Of a stretch of DNA of 64,000 bases, positions 63,958 through 64,000 are shown in pieces. The position numbers and the translations under genes were made by a program. This DNA comes from Alcanivorax sp. (GTDB lineage: Bacteria > Pseudomonadota > Gammaproteobacteria > Pseudomonadales > Alcanivoracaceae): positions 186,001 to 250,000 of the forward strand of contig JAKUPL010000004.1 in the NCBI GenBank assembly GCA_022449455.1, written 5' to 3'. The stretch's first letter is position 1. Each line of letters opens with the position of its first letter. A model generated the notes under the pieces. It searched no databases. It was not told the DNA's origin and saw only the letters and a program-made list of their open reading frames with translations.

Positions 63958-64000
63958 AATACGGAATGGCTTTGCCGCTCCTTAAGATTCGGAAAAATAA

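Overview
The window is GC-rich chromosomal DNA of a gammaproteobacterium. The gene orders tmRNA-smpB-rnfH-bamE-fur-recN-hrcA-grpE-dnaK-dnaJ-dapB-carAB-greA and rlmE-ftsH-folP-glmM-tpiA-secG-tRNA-Leu, a Pseudomonas-type Fur lacking the CxxC zinc site, and the tmRNA tag ANDDTYALAA suggest an Alcanivorax-like (Oceanospirillales) marine bacterium. The genus is an inference from gene order and tag only.

Positions 243-39393 are an accessory nitrogen-catabolism island built around purine degradation. On the left are an ABC importer with a small guanine deaminase (243-3314), an 8-oxoguanine deaminase-type amidohydrolase with a 2OG-Fe(II) oxygenase and an alpha/beta hydrolase (3380-6523), a GntR/FCD regulator (6603-7343), the urate pathway puuD-uraH / puuE-uraD (7494-10586), an amidohydrolase-type guanine deaminase (10593-11870) and a flavodoxin-fold quinone reductase. 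A plus-strand operon (13171-22100) carries two paralogous binding proteins, two more 2OG-Fe(II) oxygenases, two Rieske oxygenases, a second deaminase-type amidohydrolase and an MFS carrier, and ends at a strong terminator. A second plus-strand operon (22684-31591) has a porin, an isochorismatase-fold amidase, a cupin, a CocE/NonD hydrolase, a complete ABC importer with a third paralogous binding protein, a GlcD-type FAD oxidase and a creatininase-family hydrolase. On the minus strand follow a TRAP transporter, an amidase, an HpxZ/AtzH-like protein and a second GntR/FCD regulator (31570-36697), then an HpxW-like oxamate amidohydrolase and a TauE-type permease (36958-39393).

These genes fit a route from guanine and oxidised purines to urate, 5-hydroxyisourate, OHCU, allantoin and allantoate, and then through oxalurate and oxamate to oxalate and ammonia. 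No xanthine dehydrogenase, allantoate amidohydrolase or Rieske reductase lies in the window. Ten copies of the palindrome TGTATACA or a one-base variant, plus three weaker copies, sit in front of most of the island transcription units. This suggests one regulon controlled by a FadR-type GntR protein, probably the one at 6603-7343, which has a copy in its own leader. A second palindrome type, TTTATTGTC(C/G), occurs three times.

From 39.8 kb to the right end the window is conserved core genome: trans-translation (ssrA, smpB), envelope assembly (bamE), iron control (fur), repair (recN), the heat-shock chaperones with sigma-32-type promoters, lysine and carbamoyl-phosphate synthesis, transcription and ribosome factors (greA, yhbY, rlmE), ftsH, folP, glmM, tpiA, secG and tRNA-Leu(GAG). 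Structured repeats lie between 12.79 and 13.17 kb, 39.63 and 39.76 kb, 43.17 and 43.24 kb and 50.00 and 50.12 kb.
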